64,000 bases of DNA from Marinoscillum sp. MHG1-6 (GTDB taxonomy: Bacteria > Bacteroidota > Bacteroidia > Cytophagales > Cyclobacteriaceae). Below, in pieces: positions 44,797 to 53,911 of this stretch. The stretch covers positions 434,001 to 498,000 of the forward strand of contig NZ_JAMZMI010000001.1 in assembly GCF_024714475.1 (NCBI RefSeq), given 5' to 3'. Within the stretch, counting starts at the first letter, position 1. The number at the start of each line of letters is the position of its first letter. The notes under the pieces are model-generated. The model was not told the DNA's origin, did no database searches, and was given only the letters and a program-made list of their open reading frames with translations. A program made the position numbers and the translations under genes.

Positions 44797-46320
44797 TTAT
44801 TGATGCTCCGGTTCTAACAAGTCAGTTACTGACTTCACCGGATTAAATGTGATCAATGGAACTTCTACAAATACTGTATTCCAGTCTGCCATGGAACCAT
44901 TCCATAGTCCCGGTAGCTCCATCGCTCTCAAATCTTTCCCATCTTTCGACTTTTGAGAAATAAAGCAAGTGTCCATATCTCTATGCTTCATTAGGTCGAT
45001 TTTATTACCGTCAGGATCCTTAGTGTAGCATGCTACATCCACCGGATTAAAATGAGAAGCAGAACTAAAAATTTTCTTCTGTTCAGCATCATCAAGATTA
45101 ATTTGCGCAGTTTCTACCACTTGCAAAGAAATAGATCCATCCGTTGCTTTCACCCAAAACGGGCCTCCTCCTGTGTCTCCATCGTTTTTCACCATTCCAC
45201 AAATTCTTAATGGCCTCCTTAGTTTCTCAAGAATAAATGAAGATTTATCAGATGATGAAAGAGCTTGAAAGTCCGAACCAGGAACATATCCCATTGTTTC
45301 CAGCAATTGAGTTGCTTGATCAAGGTTCCCTGCCTTTACATCAGCAATCGCCTCTTTAATTTTGGCTTGATATTGAATCAATACACCTGCAATTACTTTC
45401 TTATTAACAATTGTTTCTTCCTTTAGGCTATCAGGAACTACATTATCGATATTCTTCAAGAAAATCAGATCAGCTTCAATATCATTAAGGTTTGCTAGCA
45501 AGGCCCCGTGTCCAGCAGGTCTAAATAGCAAACTACCATCTGCGTTTCTAAACGGCTCATTACTCAAATCCACTGCAATCGTATCAGTGGATGGTTTTTG
45601 CTGACTATAAGAAACCTCTATCTTAACACCGAACTGGGCCTCGTATTTAGGCTTAATTTCAGCAATATGCTCTTCGAATTTTTCCTGATGCTCCGGAGAA
45701 ACCGTAAAATGAATTTTTACTTTGTTACCGGCACTTTTTGCATACTGGGCACCTTCCACCATATGCTCCTCAACTGGTGTGCGTGAGCCTTCAGGGTAAT
45801 TGTGAAACTGTAGCAACCCTTTTGGTAAGGCACCATAATTGAGGCCTTCCGCCAGAAGTAGTTTCTTTACGATTTCAACATAATTTTTCTTCAGCAACTG
45901 TTCTTCCAGGGACTCAGGTTGAAAGCTTTTTTTCAACAGCTCATAAAACGCAAATTTCTCAATGCTCTTGAAAAAGGCATACATTGAGCCTTTCCCCTGA
46001 TCAGCTGTGAGTTTTTCATAATCTGTATCAGTACCCTTATACTCATCAATAAAGGCAAAAAGCTTTTTGAACATTCTCGAAGCGGCTCCGGATGCCGGAA
46101 CAAATTTTACGATGTCCAGATTCGAAAAATTATTCTCATATAGATCAATCAGCTCCTTTTGCTCCTTCTCGGAAAACTTTACAATTCCATCGTCAACGAT
46201 GGCCGGTTTAACAAGATCGCTTGGAGGAAATCCTGCCTTGAATTTGTCGATTTGATAGGTTATTTGTTCAGTCGAGAGTCCATGCTCAGCGATCTGCTCT
46301 TGGTCACTTGGGTTTAACAT
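44797..46320 (-). CDS. DUF4301-family protein
   Basis: A 507-residue soluble protein with the family features: the opening LNPSDQEQIAEHGLSTEQIT, the glycine-rich FVPASGAASRMFKKLFAFID near residue 80 and the downstream GDTGGGPFWVKATDGSISLQ. The SGAASRMFK segment looks like a nucleotide-sugar or phosphate loop, and the central part (LLFRPAGHGALLANLND) resembles the substrate part of UDP-sugar pyrophosphorylase folds, so a nucleotidyltransferase-like activity is possible but not established. No signal peptide. It is transcribed alone and ends at a strong terminator. Confidence 0.86.
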   Translation of the reverse strand: MLNPSDQEQIAEHGLSTEQITYQIDKFKAGFPPSDLVKPAIVDDGIVKFSEKEQKELIDLYENNFSNLDIVKFVPASGAASRMFKKLFAFIDEYKGTDTDYEKLTADQGKGSMYAFFKSIEKFAFYELLKKSFQPESLEEQLLKKNYVEIVKKLLLAEGLNYGALPKGLLQFHNYPEGSRTPVEEHMVEGAQYAKSAGNKVKIHFTVSPEHQEKFEEHIAEIKPKYEAQFGVKIEVSYSQQKPSTDTIAVDLSNEPFRNADGSLLFRPAGHGALLANLNDIEADLIFLKNIDNVVPDSLKEETIVNKKVIAGVLIQYQAKIKEAIADVKAGNLDQATQLLETMGYVPGSDFQALSSSDKSSFILEKLRRPLRICGMVKNDGDTGGGPFWVKATDGSISLQVVETAQINLDDAEQKKIFSSASHFNPVDVACYTKDPDGNKIDLMKHRDMDTCFISQKSKDGKDLRAMELPGLWNGSMADWNTVFVEVPLITFNPVKSVTDLLEPEHQ

Positions 46321-46378
46321 GTTGATTGAACTGTTTGTGGTGTAGAACTAAATTGGGGCACAAGTTAAAGGCATATGT

Positions 46379-46407
46379 TTTGACTTTCAATAATAGTGAT
46401 TAATTTG
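46379..46407 (+). promoter_or_regulatory. possible promoter of the TerB-like gene
   Basis: TTTG at 46379-46382, 18 bases, then TAATTTG at 46401-46407, which is one base short of the TAnnTTTG consensus. Transcription would begin about 14 bases before the start codon. Confidence 0.35.
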
Positions 46408-46427
46408 ATAGACAATTTCTTCGCAAA

Positions 46428-46886
46428 ATGGATTCAGCGCTTAATGTAGTTTCACCCGTTTTTTACGGTATCTCCCTGGTGCCCAGGTCACTTTGGCGTG
46501 TTTATGGATATACCCTGCTGACTATCGCAGGTTCTGACGGAATAGTTTCTGATCCGGAATTAGAGTGGCTGACCATGGATCTGGCAGGAAAGGTGGGTGT
46601 GCCGGATGAAATCATTGAGGATTGGGAAGCTTTCGACTATGATATGGCGGATCTCGAAGAACTGTTTAGTTCATTTAACTCCTCAACCATTTCAAACTTT
46701 AGCAAATTGCTGCTATATGATGCGATTAGAATGTCTTACGCAGATGGCGAATACGCCCTGGAGGAAAAGGAAAAGGTAATGCAGGCCGCTCAGATGATGA
46801 ATGTTAGCATTGATTCGGTAGTAGCTATTGAGGCGCTGGTGGATCTGGAACAGGCGGCTGAAAAATTAAGAATGACTCTTTTTTAG
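46428..46886 (+). CDS. TerB-like protein
   Basis: The 152 residues form the all-helical TerB fold: two similar helical units with acidic loops SDGIVSDPELEWLTMDLAG and YADGEYALEEKEKVMQAAQ, where Asp/Glu residues are placed as in metal-binding TerB. The name comes from tellurite-resistance operons, but isolated TerB-like proteins are common and their role is not known. There is no other ter gene here. The stop codon overlaps, on the other strand, the stop of the S1/P1 nuclease. Confidence 0.75.
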   Translation: MDSALNVVSPVFYGISLVPRSLWRVYGYTLLTIAGSDGIVSDPELEWLTMDLAGKVGVPDEIIEDWEAFDYDMADLEELFSSFNSSTISNFSKLLLYDAIRMSYADGEYALEEKEKVMQAAQMMNVSIDSVVAIEALVDLEQAAEKLRMTLF

Positions 46887-47650
46887 CCATAAATTTGATT
46901 CAGTATACCTGCCAGACGAACTCCAGCCTGTAGCAATCTTAAGTTTAGCAGGTCTAAATTTTTATAGTTGTACTCGTAGCCAATTCGTCGACTTTCTGGA
47001 ATTTCGTATACTTGAGCGCGATAACCTTTGGACTCCTTCGCCCAGTTAAGAATGTCAGCTCCTTGCCATTCTTTGATCTGATCACCGGAAGGATGGTTGA
47101 TCCAATTTGCATATTCTGAATAGCTGTATTGTTGACCATCTATCATTTCCGAATCCCATACACGATGGAGATTCATGGTTTTTCCAAAATATTTCAGTTC
47201 AAATTCGTTTCCCCCCTTGTCAATTCCATTTCCAACATGCAATGGCTGATGAATATCGCCTACAAGATGAATCAGACATTTGAGCGCAAATGCCTCATCC
47301 TGAAATGCAAATTGTTTAGTTTCCAGTTCAGAAATAAGTCTTTTCAGTGTAGCGATGACATCTCCGTTATCCGGTGTGCCTACCTCTTCATAGGTCATGT
47401 CCTCAGGAATAGTAGCATAATGCCATGGATTCATATAATCATACTGTCTATCGGACCGAATGAAATCCATATAGGTGCTCACTTCGGCCAATGATTCCGG
47501 CCCAATTATCTTTTCAATATGCCTTTTGGCTTTCTGAGTCACGTGTTGCTCAGCAATGAGCCCAACTATTCGGTGTCCCGTATTTCCCCAGGCCACCAGT
47601 TTAATCGCAACAAAAAGAAAAACCAAAGTAACGTTTAGTCTTCTCAACAT
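46883..47650 (-). CDS. S1/P1-family nuclease
   Basis: Zinc-dependent single-strand nuclease or phosphatase. The ORF begins further upstream, but ATGs at 47659 and 47650 give a proper Sec signal; I use the second (MLRRLNVTLVFLFVAIKLVA). Cleavage would leave WGNTGHRIVGLIAEQH, in which the N-terminal Trp and His are the first zinc ligands in this family. Further ligands are visible in MDFIRSDRQYDYMNPWHYAT, LIHLVGDIHQPLHVGNG and NLHRVWDSEMID. 255 residues, exported. It may serve phosphate or nucleotide scavenging. It is preceded by an unattached terminator (47696-47722). Confidence 0.93.
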   Translation of the reverse strand: MLRRLNVTLVFLFVAIKLVAWGNTGHRIVGLIAEQHVTQKAKRHIEKIIGPESLAEVSTYMDFIRSDRQYDYMNPWHYATIPEDMTYEEVGTPDNGDVIATLKRLISELETKQFAFQDEAFALKCLIHLVGDIHQPLHVGNGIDKGGNEFELKYFGKTMNLHRVWDSEMIDGQQYSYSEYANWINHPSGDQIKEWQGADILNWAKESKGYRAQVYEIPESRRIGYEYNYKNLDLLNLRLLQAGVRLAGILNQIYG

Positions 47651-47695
47651 AAAGTCCATGAAAGTTGAAGAACGATAAAAAAGGTATAAATAAAA

Positions 47696-47722
47696 AAGGC
47701 GCCGCACCTCTGCGAACGCCTT
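47696..47722 (-). terminator. terminator upstream of the S1/P1 gene with no gene before it
   Basis: On the minus strand AAGGCG, two unpaired bases, CGCA, the loop GAGG, TGCG, one unpaired base and CGCCTT form a ten-pair hairpin, followed by TTTTTTATTTA. It is a standard intrinsic terminator, but no minus-strand gene lies to its right before mfd. Confidence 0.72.
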
Positions 47723-47915
47723 AATCACCAACCTAACCTAAATAGAAAGCAACTAAAGAACGTAAAGACATTTCAAATTAGTATGTGCTTTCAATTTTCT
47801 TTAACTAAATCGGGTGTTAAAATGTTTCAATTAATTCTTAAAAAAATCATTTTCTGTATATAACTGAACTTGATCATTAGTGGTTGATTTGACAGACGTC
47901 CACAATTCATTGTTA

Positions 47916-47923
47916 TATTTTTG
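47916..47923 (+). promoter_or_regulatory. -7 box close to the mfd start
   Basis: TATTTTTG matches TAnnTTTG exactly; a TTTG lies 24 bases upstream, a little far. Transcription from it would start near 47930, only about five bases before the TTG start, so the mfd message would be nearly leaderless. Confidence 0.4.
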
Positions 47924-47934
47924 CCAACTCAATT

Positions 47935-50900
47935 TTGGAAGTGGAAGCACAGGAGTTATTTAATTTATATCGAGACAACCAGACCAATAAGACTGTCGCT
48001 AATGGCATGAAGTCTGGAGAGGTTACGCGCTTGAAGGGATTATCAGGTAGTTCAGATGCCTTAATAGTCGCCTCCATCAGTCATCACATAGGAGGAAGTC
48101 ATATTTTCATTTTACATGATAAAGAAGAAGCGGCCTATTTTCTTGATGACCTTTCTACTTTTCTACCTAATGAGAAATGCCTGCTTTTTCCAAGCTCTTA
48201 TAAAAAGCCCTATGTTTTTGAAGAAACAGATAATGCCAATATTTTGCTTAGGGCAGAGGTACTTAATAAAATATCAAGCCCTGAACATGATTGCCTGATC
48301 ATTACTTACCCTGATGCTCTCTACGAAAAGGTTATCAACAAGGGCTCTCTTAGCGAAAACACTCTGAAAGTTAGCTCAGGTGATAAGCTGGACGTAGAAT
48401 TCATCAATGAAATTCTGATCAGTTACGATTTCGAAAAAGTGGATTTCGTCTACGAGCCCGGGCAGTTTTCAATTAGGGGCGGAATCATAGATGTCTTTTC
48501 CTTTGGAAATGATTACCCGTGTAGGTTAGAGCTTTTTGGAGATGAGGTAGAAAGTATCAGAGAATTTGATCCCGAAACTCAGCTTAGTACAAAAATCCTC
48601 CGGTTTGTAAATCTGATACCTGATATTCAGACAAAACTTCTCAAGGAAGAAAGACAATCATTTCTCGAATTTTTTGATCCTAAAACGACAACGATTTGGT
48701 TAAAGGATTTTCGTGAAACGCTTGATCTGGTAGACAAGGGATTTAAAAAAGCGGAAGAATCTTTCACTCAAATCATGAAAATGAGTGGAAATACTCAAAT
48801 TGTCTTCAAACCGGACGATCTATTCGAATCTGAAAAGGCTTTTGATAAACACATACGATCGTTTGGCCTCGTTGAGTTTGGGCATCGCTTTTATCTGAAG
48901 CCCAAATCAGAATTCAATTTTGAAATCAAGCCTCAACCACACTTCAATAAAAACTTTGATCTGCTGGCAGAGGACTTGTTCCAATACAAACTGAAGGAAT
49001 ACAAAACCATCATCTTCGCGGAAGCCGGAAAACAGATCCAAAGATTAGAAACGATTTTTCACGAAATCAATCCTCAAATATCATTTAATGGAATCAATGG
49101 CAGCTTAAGAGAGGGGTTTGTTGATCCTGCCAATGAAATCATATGCTACACTGATCACCAGATTTTTGATCGGTTTCATAATTATCGCAAGAAAGAAAAG
49201 TTTTCAAAAAGTAAATCCCTTACCCTAAAAGAGCTTAAGAACCTTCAGCCTGGAGACTATGTCGTTCATATCGATTATGGCGTAGGGAGGTTTGCGGGGT
49301 TGGATACTGTGGATATCAATGGAAATCAACAAGAGGCACTTCGGGTAATTTACCGTGACGATGATTTACTCTACGTAAGTATCCATTCACTCCATAAAAT
49401 ATCAAAATACTCTAGTAAGGACAGTGAACCGCCGAGTATCAGTAAACTCGGAACTCAGGATTGGGAAAACAAAAAGAAAAAGGTCAAAAGGCAGGTTAAG
49501 GACATCGCCAAGGACCTAATTAATCTTTACGCCAAGCGTAAAGCAGCACCTGGCTTCGCATTTCCAACCGATGACTATTTGCAGGCTGAGCTAGAGTCTT
49601 CATTTTTATATCAGGATACACCGGATCAGGCATTGGCAACGGCCGACGTCAAAAAGGATATGGAGCAGGCTCACCCAATGGATCGCCTGGTATGTGGAGA
49701 TGTTGGTTTTGGAAAAACCGAAGTGGCCATCAGGGCAGCTTTCAAAGCAGTAAATAATAGCAAACAGGCGGCAGTGCTGGTTCCAACCACTATTTTGGCT
49801 ATGCAGCACTACAATACTTTCAAAGAAAGGTTGAGCCAGTTTCCGGTTTCAATTGACTACATCAATAGATTTCGGAGCAGCAAAGACATTACCCAAATAA
49901 AGAAACGGGTCAAAGAAGGTAAAGTTGACATCTTAATTGGTACTCACCGAATTGTCAATAAGGACATCGAATTCAGGGATTTGGGCATTATGATCATAGA
50001 TGAAGAGCAAAAGTTCGGTGTAAAGGTCAAAGAAAGATTGAAAGAAATGCGGGTGAATGTAGATGCCCTAACGCTTACGGCCACACCTATTCCTCGAACC
50101 TTGCATTTTTCATTAATGGGTGCGAGGGACTTAAGCATCATTTCCACTCCACCACCCAACAGAAGGCCGGTTACAACTGAAGTACATAGCTTCAACGAGG
50201 AACTAATTCGTGATGCAGTAAGTCATGAACTACGCCGGGGAGGTCAGGTTTTCATTGTTCATAATCGGGTTAATGATATAGAGGAAATCGGAAATATTGT
50301 ATTCAGGTTAGTTCCGGATGCAAAAATTGGATTGGCTCACGGTCAAATGGATGGAAAACAACTTGAAAAAGTTATGTTGAAGTTCATCGAAGGTGAATAC
50401 GACGTGCTGGTTTCTACCAACATCATTGAGTCAGGGCTTGATATCCCAAATGCCAACACCATCATCATCAATAGAGCCCATATGTTTGGGTTATCCGACC
50501 TCCACCAAATGCGAGGGCGAGTAGGACGATCCAATACCAAGGCCTATTGTTATTTATTGACACCCCCAACTTCAGCGTTGTCATCTGACGCACGAAAACG
50601 GTTGACCACTTTAGAGGAATTCTCTGATTTAGGGGATGGGTTTAAAGTAGCGATGCGAGACCTGGACATAAGAGGTGCCGGAAATTTATTAGGAAGTGAG
50701 CAAAGTGGCTTTATCAATGATATGGGCTTCGAGGTTTATCATAAAATTCTTGATGAAGCTGTTTCTGAGTTAAAGGAAACAGAATTCAAAGAGTTATTCG
50801 AAAATGAGGATGACAAAAAATTCGAACATCTTCTGGAAGATTGCATTATTGAAACAGATCTTGAAATATTGATTCCGGAAAACTACGTTTCAAATATTGC

Positions 50901-51294
50901 TGAACGATTGAGTCTATATTCGGAACTGGATAATCTTAAAACAGAGGATGAATTAAACAAATTCGTAAACTCCATTAAAGACCGCTTTGGACCTTGTCCG
51001 TCATCTGTTGAAAGCCTATTTACTTCTGTTAAGGTTCGATGGCTTGCAGAAAAGATTGGTTTTGAGAAAGTGAACCTGAAAAATGGCCTTTTAAAATGTT
51101 ATTTATCAGAAAAGAAAAGTGAGCAATATTTTCAATCGGAAAGGTTCGGCTGGGTTCTGAGTTATGTGAAAAAAAATCCGTCCCGCTCATCCATGAAAGA
51201 ATACAGGCAAAAACTTATCGTAAGTATTCAGGAGGTAGCTGATATCAATACCGCCTACGATGAGTTAAAATTTATGAGTTCTCAGACATCTTAG
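47935..51294 (+). CDS. mfd: transcription-repair coupling factor
   Basis: Translocase that removes stalled RNA polymerase and recruits UvrA. The frame opens after a TGA at 47890, and the first usable start is TTG at 47935 (GTG at 47941 is the alternative). The 1119 residues follow the family order: UvrB-like N-terminal module (about 1-330), RNA-polymerase interaction domain (about 430-500; LQPGDYVVHIDYGVGRFAGL), the helicase core with GDVGFGKTEVAIRAAF, DEEQKFGV, TATPIPRTLHFSLMGARDLS and MRGRVGRS, and a C-terminal TRCF domain ending QTS. It is separate from uvrA (19-22 kb) by about 26 kb. Confidence 0.97.
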   Translation: MEVEAQELFNLYRDNQTNKTVANGMKSGEVTRLKGLSGSSDALIVASISHHIGGSHIFILHDKEEAAYFLDDLSTFLPNEKCLLFPSSYKKPYVFEETDNANILLRAEVLNKISSPEHDCLIITYPDALYEKVINKGSLSENTLKVSSGDKLDVEFINEILISYDFEKVDFVYEPGQFSIRGGIIDVFSFGNDYPCRLELFGDEVESIREFDPETQLSTKILRFVNLIPDIQTKLLKEERQSFLEFFDPKTTTIWLKDFRETLDLVDKGFKKAEESFTQIMKMSGNTQIVFKPDDLFESEKAFDKHIRSFGLVEFGHRFYLKPKSEFNFEIKPQPHFNKNFDLLAEDLFQYKLKEYKTIIFAEAGKQIQRLETIFHEINPQISFNGINGSLREGFVDPANEIICYTDHQIFDRFHNYRKKEKFSKSKSLTLKELKNLQPGDYVVHIDYGVGRFAGLDTVDINGNQQEALRVIYRDDDLLYVSIHSLHKISKYSSKDSEPPSISKLGTQDWENKKKKVKRQVKDIAKDLINLYAKRKAAPGFAFPTDDYLQAELESSFLYQDTPDQALATADVKKDMEQAHPMDRLVCGDVGFGKTEVAIRAAFKAVNNSKQAAVLVPTTILAMQHYNTFKERLSQFPVSIDYINRFRSSKDITQIKKRVKEGKVDILIGTHRIVNKDIEFRDLGIMIIDEEQKFGVKVKERLKEMRVNVDALTLTATPIPRTLHFSLMGARDLSIISTPPPNRRPVTTEVHSFNEELIRDAVSHELRRGGQVFIVHNRVNDIEEIGNIVFRLVPDAKIGLAHGQMDGKQLEKVMLKFIEGEYDVLVSTNIIESGLDIPNANTIIINRAHMFGLSDLHQMRGRVGRSNTKAYCYLLTPPTSALSSDARKRLTTLEEFSDLGDGFKVAMRDLDIRGAGNLLGSEQSGFINDMGFEVYHKILDEAVSELKETEFKELFENEDDKKFEHLLEDCIIETDLEILIPENYVSNIAERLSLYSELDNLKTEDELNKFVNSIKDRFGPCPSSVESLFTSVKVRWLAEKIGFEKVNLKNGLLKCYLSEKKSEQYFQSERFGWVLSYVKKNPSRSSMKEYRQKLIVSIQEVADINTAYDELKFMSSQTS

Positions 51295-51385
51295 CTATCT
51301 TTTATGGAGCTTTAGGGCAATATTTTGGTTAAATTCTAATTATTATCAAAAGGATTAGATCAAACTATTGACTAGAAAGGGTATT

Positions 51386-51415
51386 TTTGAAATATTTGTA
51401 TTTATTGCTATTTTG
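51386..51415 (+). promoter_or_regulatory. possible promoter of gldJ
   Basis: TTTG at 51386-51389, 19 bases, then TATTTTG at 51409-51415, one base short of TAnnTTTG. A perfect box TATTTTTG also lies at 51382-51389 without an upstream element. Transcription from the first would start about 20 bases before the ATG. Confidence 0.4.
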
Positions 51416-51441
51416 AGCGTTTGAAATAAAGAAAACAGGTT

Positions 51442-52755
51442 ATGAAAAAATTAGTGAATGTGGTGTACGGTGTATCCGCAGTTTTAACTGTGGCCATCAT
51501 TGTCACATCATGCAGCAATGGTGCGCCTACCAGCTCAAACCCTGGTACCATCAGCACCGCCACGGGCCTCGAATTTAACGAGGAAGGTGGTTTCCAGGTA
51601 AATGATTTTGCGGGGCAACCCGATGGACCTAACCTCATCTTCATTGAGGGTGGTCGTACTGTATTGGGTTCTTTCGAAGAAGATGTGTTAAATTCTCACG
51701 ATAACCCTGAAAGAACCGTGACGGTAGCGTCCTTCTACATGGATGAAACCGAGGTCTCTAATATCAACTGGTTGGAGTATGAGTTCTACATCAGACAGGA
51801 TTCTGACGAGTACTATTGGAAAAACAACCTTCCGGATACGACTGTTTGGGCAAAAGACCTTGCCTATAATGACCCGTATGTAGATCATTACTACCGATAT
51901 CCTGGTTTCCGTTATTTCCCTGTTGTTGGAGTGAACTGGAGACAAGCAGTTAATTATTGCCATTGGAGAACGACGGTTGTTAACCTTAAGTTAGCTGATG
52001 ATGCAGGGCTATTGGATCCATTGGCCTCAGGAGATGCTGCCTTTGCTGGTGCAGAAGGAGGGGGTTCAGGAGGACATCAAAGAATCCCGTTGGAGTCTGG
52101 TGTTGTGCTACCGAATTACAGACTTCCTTCAGAAGCAGAATGGGAATATGCCGCTCAGGCACTTATTGGGACTCAATGGTTAGATGAAAATCAAACACAT
52201 AGAAGATTATATCCTTGGGATGGTCACGCATTAAGAAATCCTTATGGCAAAAGCATGGGATACTTCCTTGCTAACTTTAAAAGAGGTCGAGGTGACTACG
52301 CTGGTATTGCTGGTAAGTTGAATGACGGTGCCATGATTCCAACATACGTTTACGACTATCCTCCTAATGATTTCGGACTATATAACATGGCTGGAAATGT
52401 TAATGAGTGGGTACAAGATGTTTACAGACCTCTTTCATTTATCGATATGGATGATCTGAATCCTTCAAGAAGGGATGCAGTAGGTGATGAGGAAGATGGA
52501 TATGATGCTGGTTACAACTTTATCGGAAATGAAAGAGAGTACACAGAAGAAGAATGGACCAAAAAGACCGGACTTCAGAAAAATTATAACCCGGATAACC
52601 CACCAAAAAGAAGAATGAGAGCTTACAAAGGTGGATCATGGGATGACGTAGCTTACTGGTTATCACCAGGAACAAGAAGAGCTCTATTTGAGGACTCAGC
52701 TACATCAACTATCGGTTTCCGATGTGCTATGATTAGAGCGGGGACTAACTATTAA
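51442..52755 (+). CDS. gldJ: gliding-motility lipoprotein GldJ
   Basis: GldJ is an outer-membrane lipoprotein needed for gliding and for stability of other Gld proteins. The 437 residues have lipobox VTSC (Cys24), then the characteristic ATGLEFNEEGGFQVNDF, and a formylglycine-generating-enzyme-like (SUMF1) domain: LIFIEGGRTVLGSFEED, MDETEVSNINWLEYEFYI, PVVGVNWRQAVNYCHWRT, YRLPSEAEWEYAAQA, GLYNMAGNVNEWVQDVY and KGGSWDDVAYW. The catalytic Cys pair of true FGEs is not evident, so it is a structural version. A perfect bidirectional terminator follows. The T9SS core genes gldK-N are not in the window. Confidence 0.9.
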   Translation: MKKLVNVVYGVSAVLTVAIIVTSCSNGAPTSSNPGTISTATGLEFNEEGGFQVNDFAGQPDGPNLIFIEGGRTVLGSFEEDVLNSHDNPERTVTVASFYMDETEVSNINWLEYEFYIRQDSDEYYWKNNLPDTTVWAKDLAYNDPYVDHYYRYPGFRYFPVVGVNWRQAVNYCHWRTTVVNLKLADDAGLLDPLASGDAAFAGAEGGGSGGHQRIPLESGVVLPNYRLPSEAEWEYAAQALIGTQWLDENQTHRRLYPWDGHALRNPYGKSMGYFLANFKRGRGDYAGIAGKLNDGAMIPTYVYDYPPNDFGLYNMAGNVNEWVQDVYRPLSFIDMDDLNPSRRDAVGDEEDGYDAGYNFIGNEREYTEEEWTKKTGLQKNYNPDNPPKRRMRAYKGGSWDDVAYWLSPGTRRALFEDSATSTIGFRCAMIRAGTNY

Positions 52756-52780
52756 GAAATAACCGATTCTTTATTATAAG

Positions 52781-52807
52781 AAAAAGGCCTCAAGATGAGG
52801 CCTTTTT
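52781..52807. terminator. bidirectional terminator between gldJ and comF
   Basis: AAAAAGGCCTCA (52781-52792) pairs perfectly with TGAGGCCTTTTT (52796-52807) around a three-base loop. The A/T ends of the stem give a T tract in both directions. It overlaps the last base of the comF stop codon. Confidence 0.9.
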
Positions 52808-53505
52808 TATTTTCCAGCCGCCAGGCAAATGACAGCAATGGAAGCCGCACCCGATTTCACAAGTATGTCAATGATCATTCCTACCGTAGCTCCAGTTGTA
52901 AGTACATCATCAACGATTACAATTTTTTTACCACGAACAAAAGATGGATCAGTCACTTCAAAAACCGAATCCATATTGAACCAGCGATCAACTTTACCAC
53001 TGGTAGTTTGTGATTTTGTATAGATGTTGCGTTTAATAAGATCCATTCGAACCGGAATGTTCAATTGAATGGACAGACCTTCTGCTATTTTCTCACTCTG
53101 ATTATAGCCTCTTTCTCTTAATCGTTTTCTGTGAATTGGAACAGGAAGGAGCATATCTGCCTCTATGGAGGCATCCTTTAGTTTCGAACCATACCATAAG
53201 CCCATTACTGTTCCAATCTGAGCAGAATTGCCATATTTCAGGGTGTGAATTAATCTTTTGGCTATGCCCTTACGGTTATAATGCAGATAGGCATAGACAA
53301 AATCAACTTTCGGCTCAAAAGAAAACTTTTCCATTAGTGGATTGTAGGCTATTTCATGATACCGTGTTTCAGGTAAATTCCATCTACAGTGCATACAAAG
53401 AACTTCTTCTCCTCGAATTAATGTTCTTTTGCAATTGAGGCATATGTTTGGAAAGATGAGCGATAGAAAATCCCCATATATTTCCTTAAAAGGTATAGCT
53501 TTCAT
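52807..53505 (-). CDS. comF: ComF-family amidophosphoribosyltransferase-like protein
   Basis: The 232 residues have the N-terminal zinc-binding cysteines CLNCKRTLIRGEEVLCMHC and the phosphoribosyltransferase motif KIVIVDDVLTTGATVGM near the C-terminus, with YNQSEKIAEGLS before it. ComF proteins are linked to DNA uptake in Gram-positives and, in other bacteria, to an unclear role often near DNA-processing genes. It faces gldJ across the perfect terminator. Strand changes to plus immediately to its right. Confidence 0.92.
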   Translation of the reverse strand: MKAIPFKEIYGDFLSLIFPNICLNCKRTLIRGEEVLCMHCRWNLPETRYHEIAYNPLMEKFSFEPKVDFVYAYLHYNRKGIAKRLIHTLKYGNSAQIGTVMGLWYGSKLKDASIEADMLLPVPIHRKRLRERGYNQSEKIAEGLSIQLNIPVRMDLIKRNIYTKSQTTSGKVDRWFNMDSVFEVTDPSFVRGKKIVIVDDVLTTGATVGMIIDILVKSGAASIAVICLAAGK

Positions 53506-53535
53506 GTTGCATTTAAATTAAACACAAATCGTTAA

Positions 53536-53898
53536 GTGGCATATAAAAAAGATCTTGATTTAGAAATTAAGTGGCAAAAGCTTCTGCGACTCCTGGAAGA
53601 ACTTTTGGATAAAAAACCGAAAGATCTGAATGCGGTGTTGTTTTTAATTGGTGTGCAGGAACTGGGAAAAGGCATTCGTAATTTTTCGAAAGAAGAAAAA
53701 CAAGACCTTATGCATATCGCAACATGCAAAATACTATCCTATTCCGGCTTTTATGAGCTTGAAGGATTGGATGAAGAAGGCTGGCCTCATTGGAAAAAAA
53801 GCAATAATATTCCAAGTTTGAGTCTAATGGATCAGGAAAAGCTGATAAAAATGAACGCGATTGAATATTTCGAACGAGAACTTCAGTTGAACGTTTGA
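53536..53898 (+). CDS. conserved small protein, unknown function
   Basis: A 120-residue soluble helical protein beginning at a GTG (53536); no in-frame ATG precedes the predicted first helix. It is acidic/basic mixed, with LEEKKPKDLNAVLFLIGVQE-type text in the middle (LDKKPKDLNAVLFLIGVQEL) and FYELEGLDEEGWPHWKK near the end. I do not recognise a family, though genes of this size beside mnmG-region genes occur in the phylum. It is the first gene of a plus-strand series, 13 bases before the DUF4175-like gene. Confidence 0.72.
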   Translation: MAYKKDLDLEIKWQKLLRLLEELLDKKPKDLNAVLFLIGVQELGKGIRNFSKEEKQDLMHIATCKILSYSGFYELEGLDEEGWPHWKKSNNIPSLSLMDQEKLIKMNAIEYFERELQLNV

Positions 53899-53911
53899 TC
53901 TTATTGACCCT

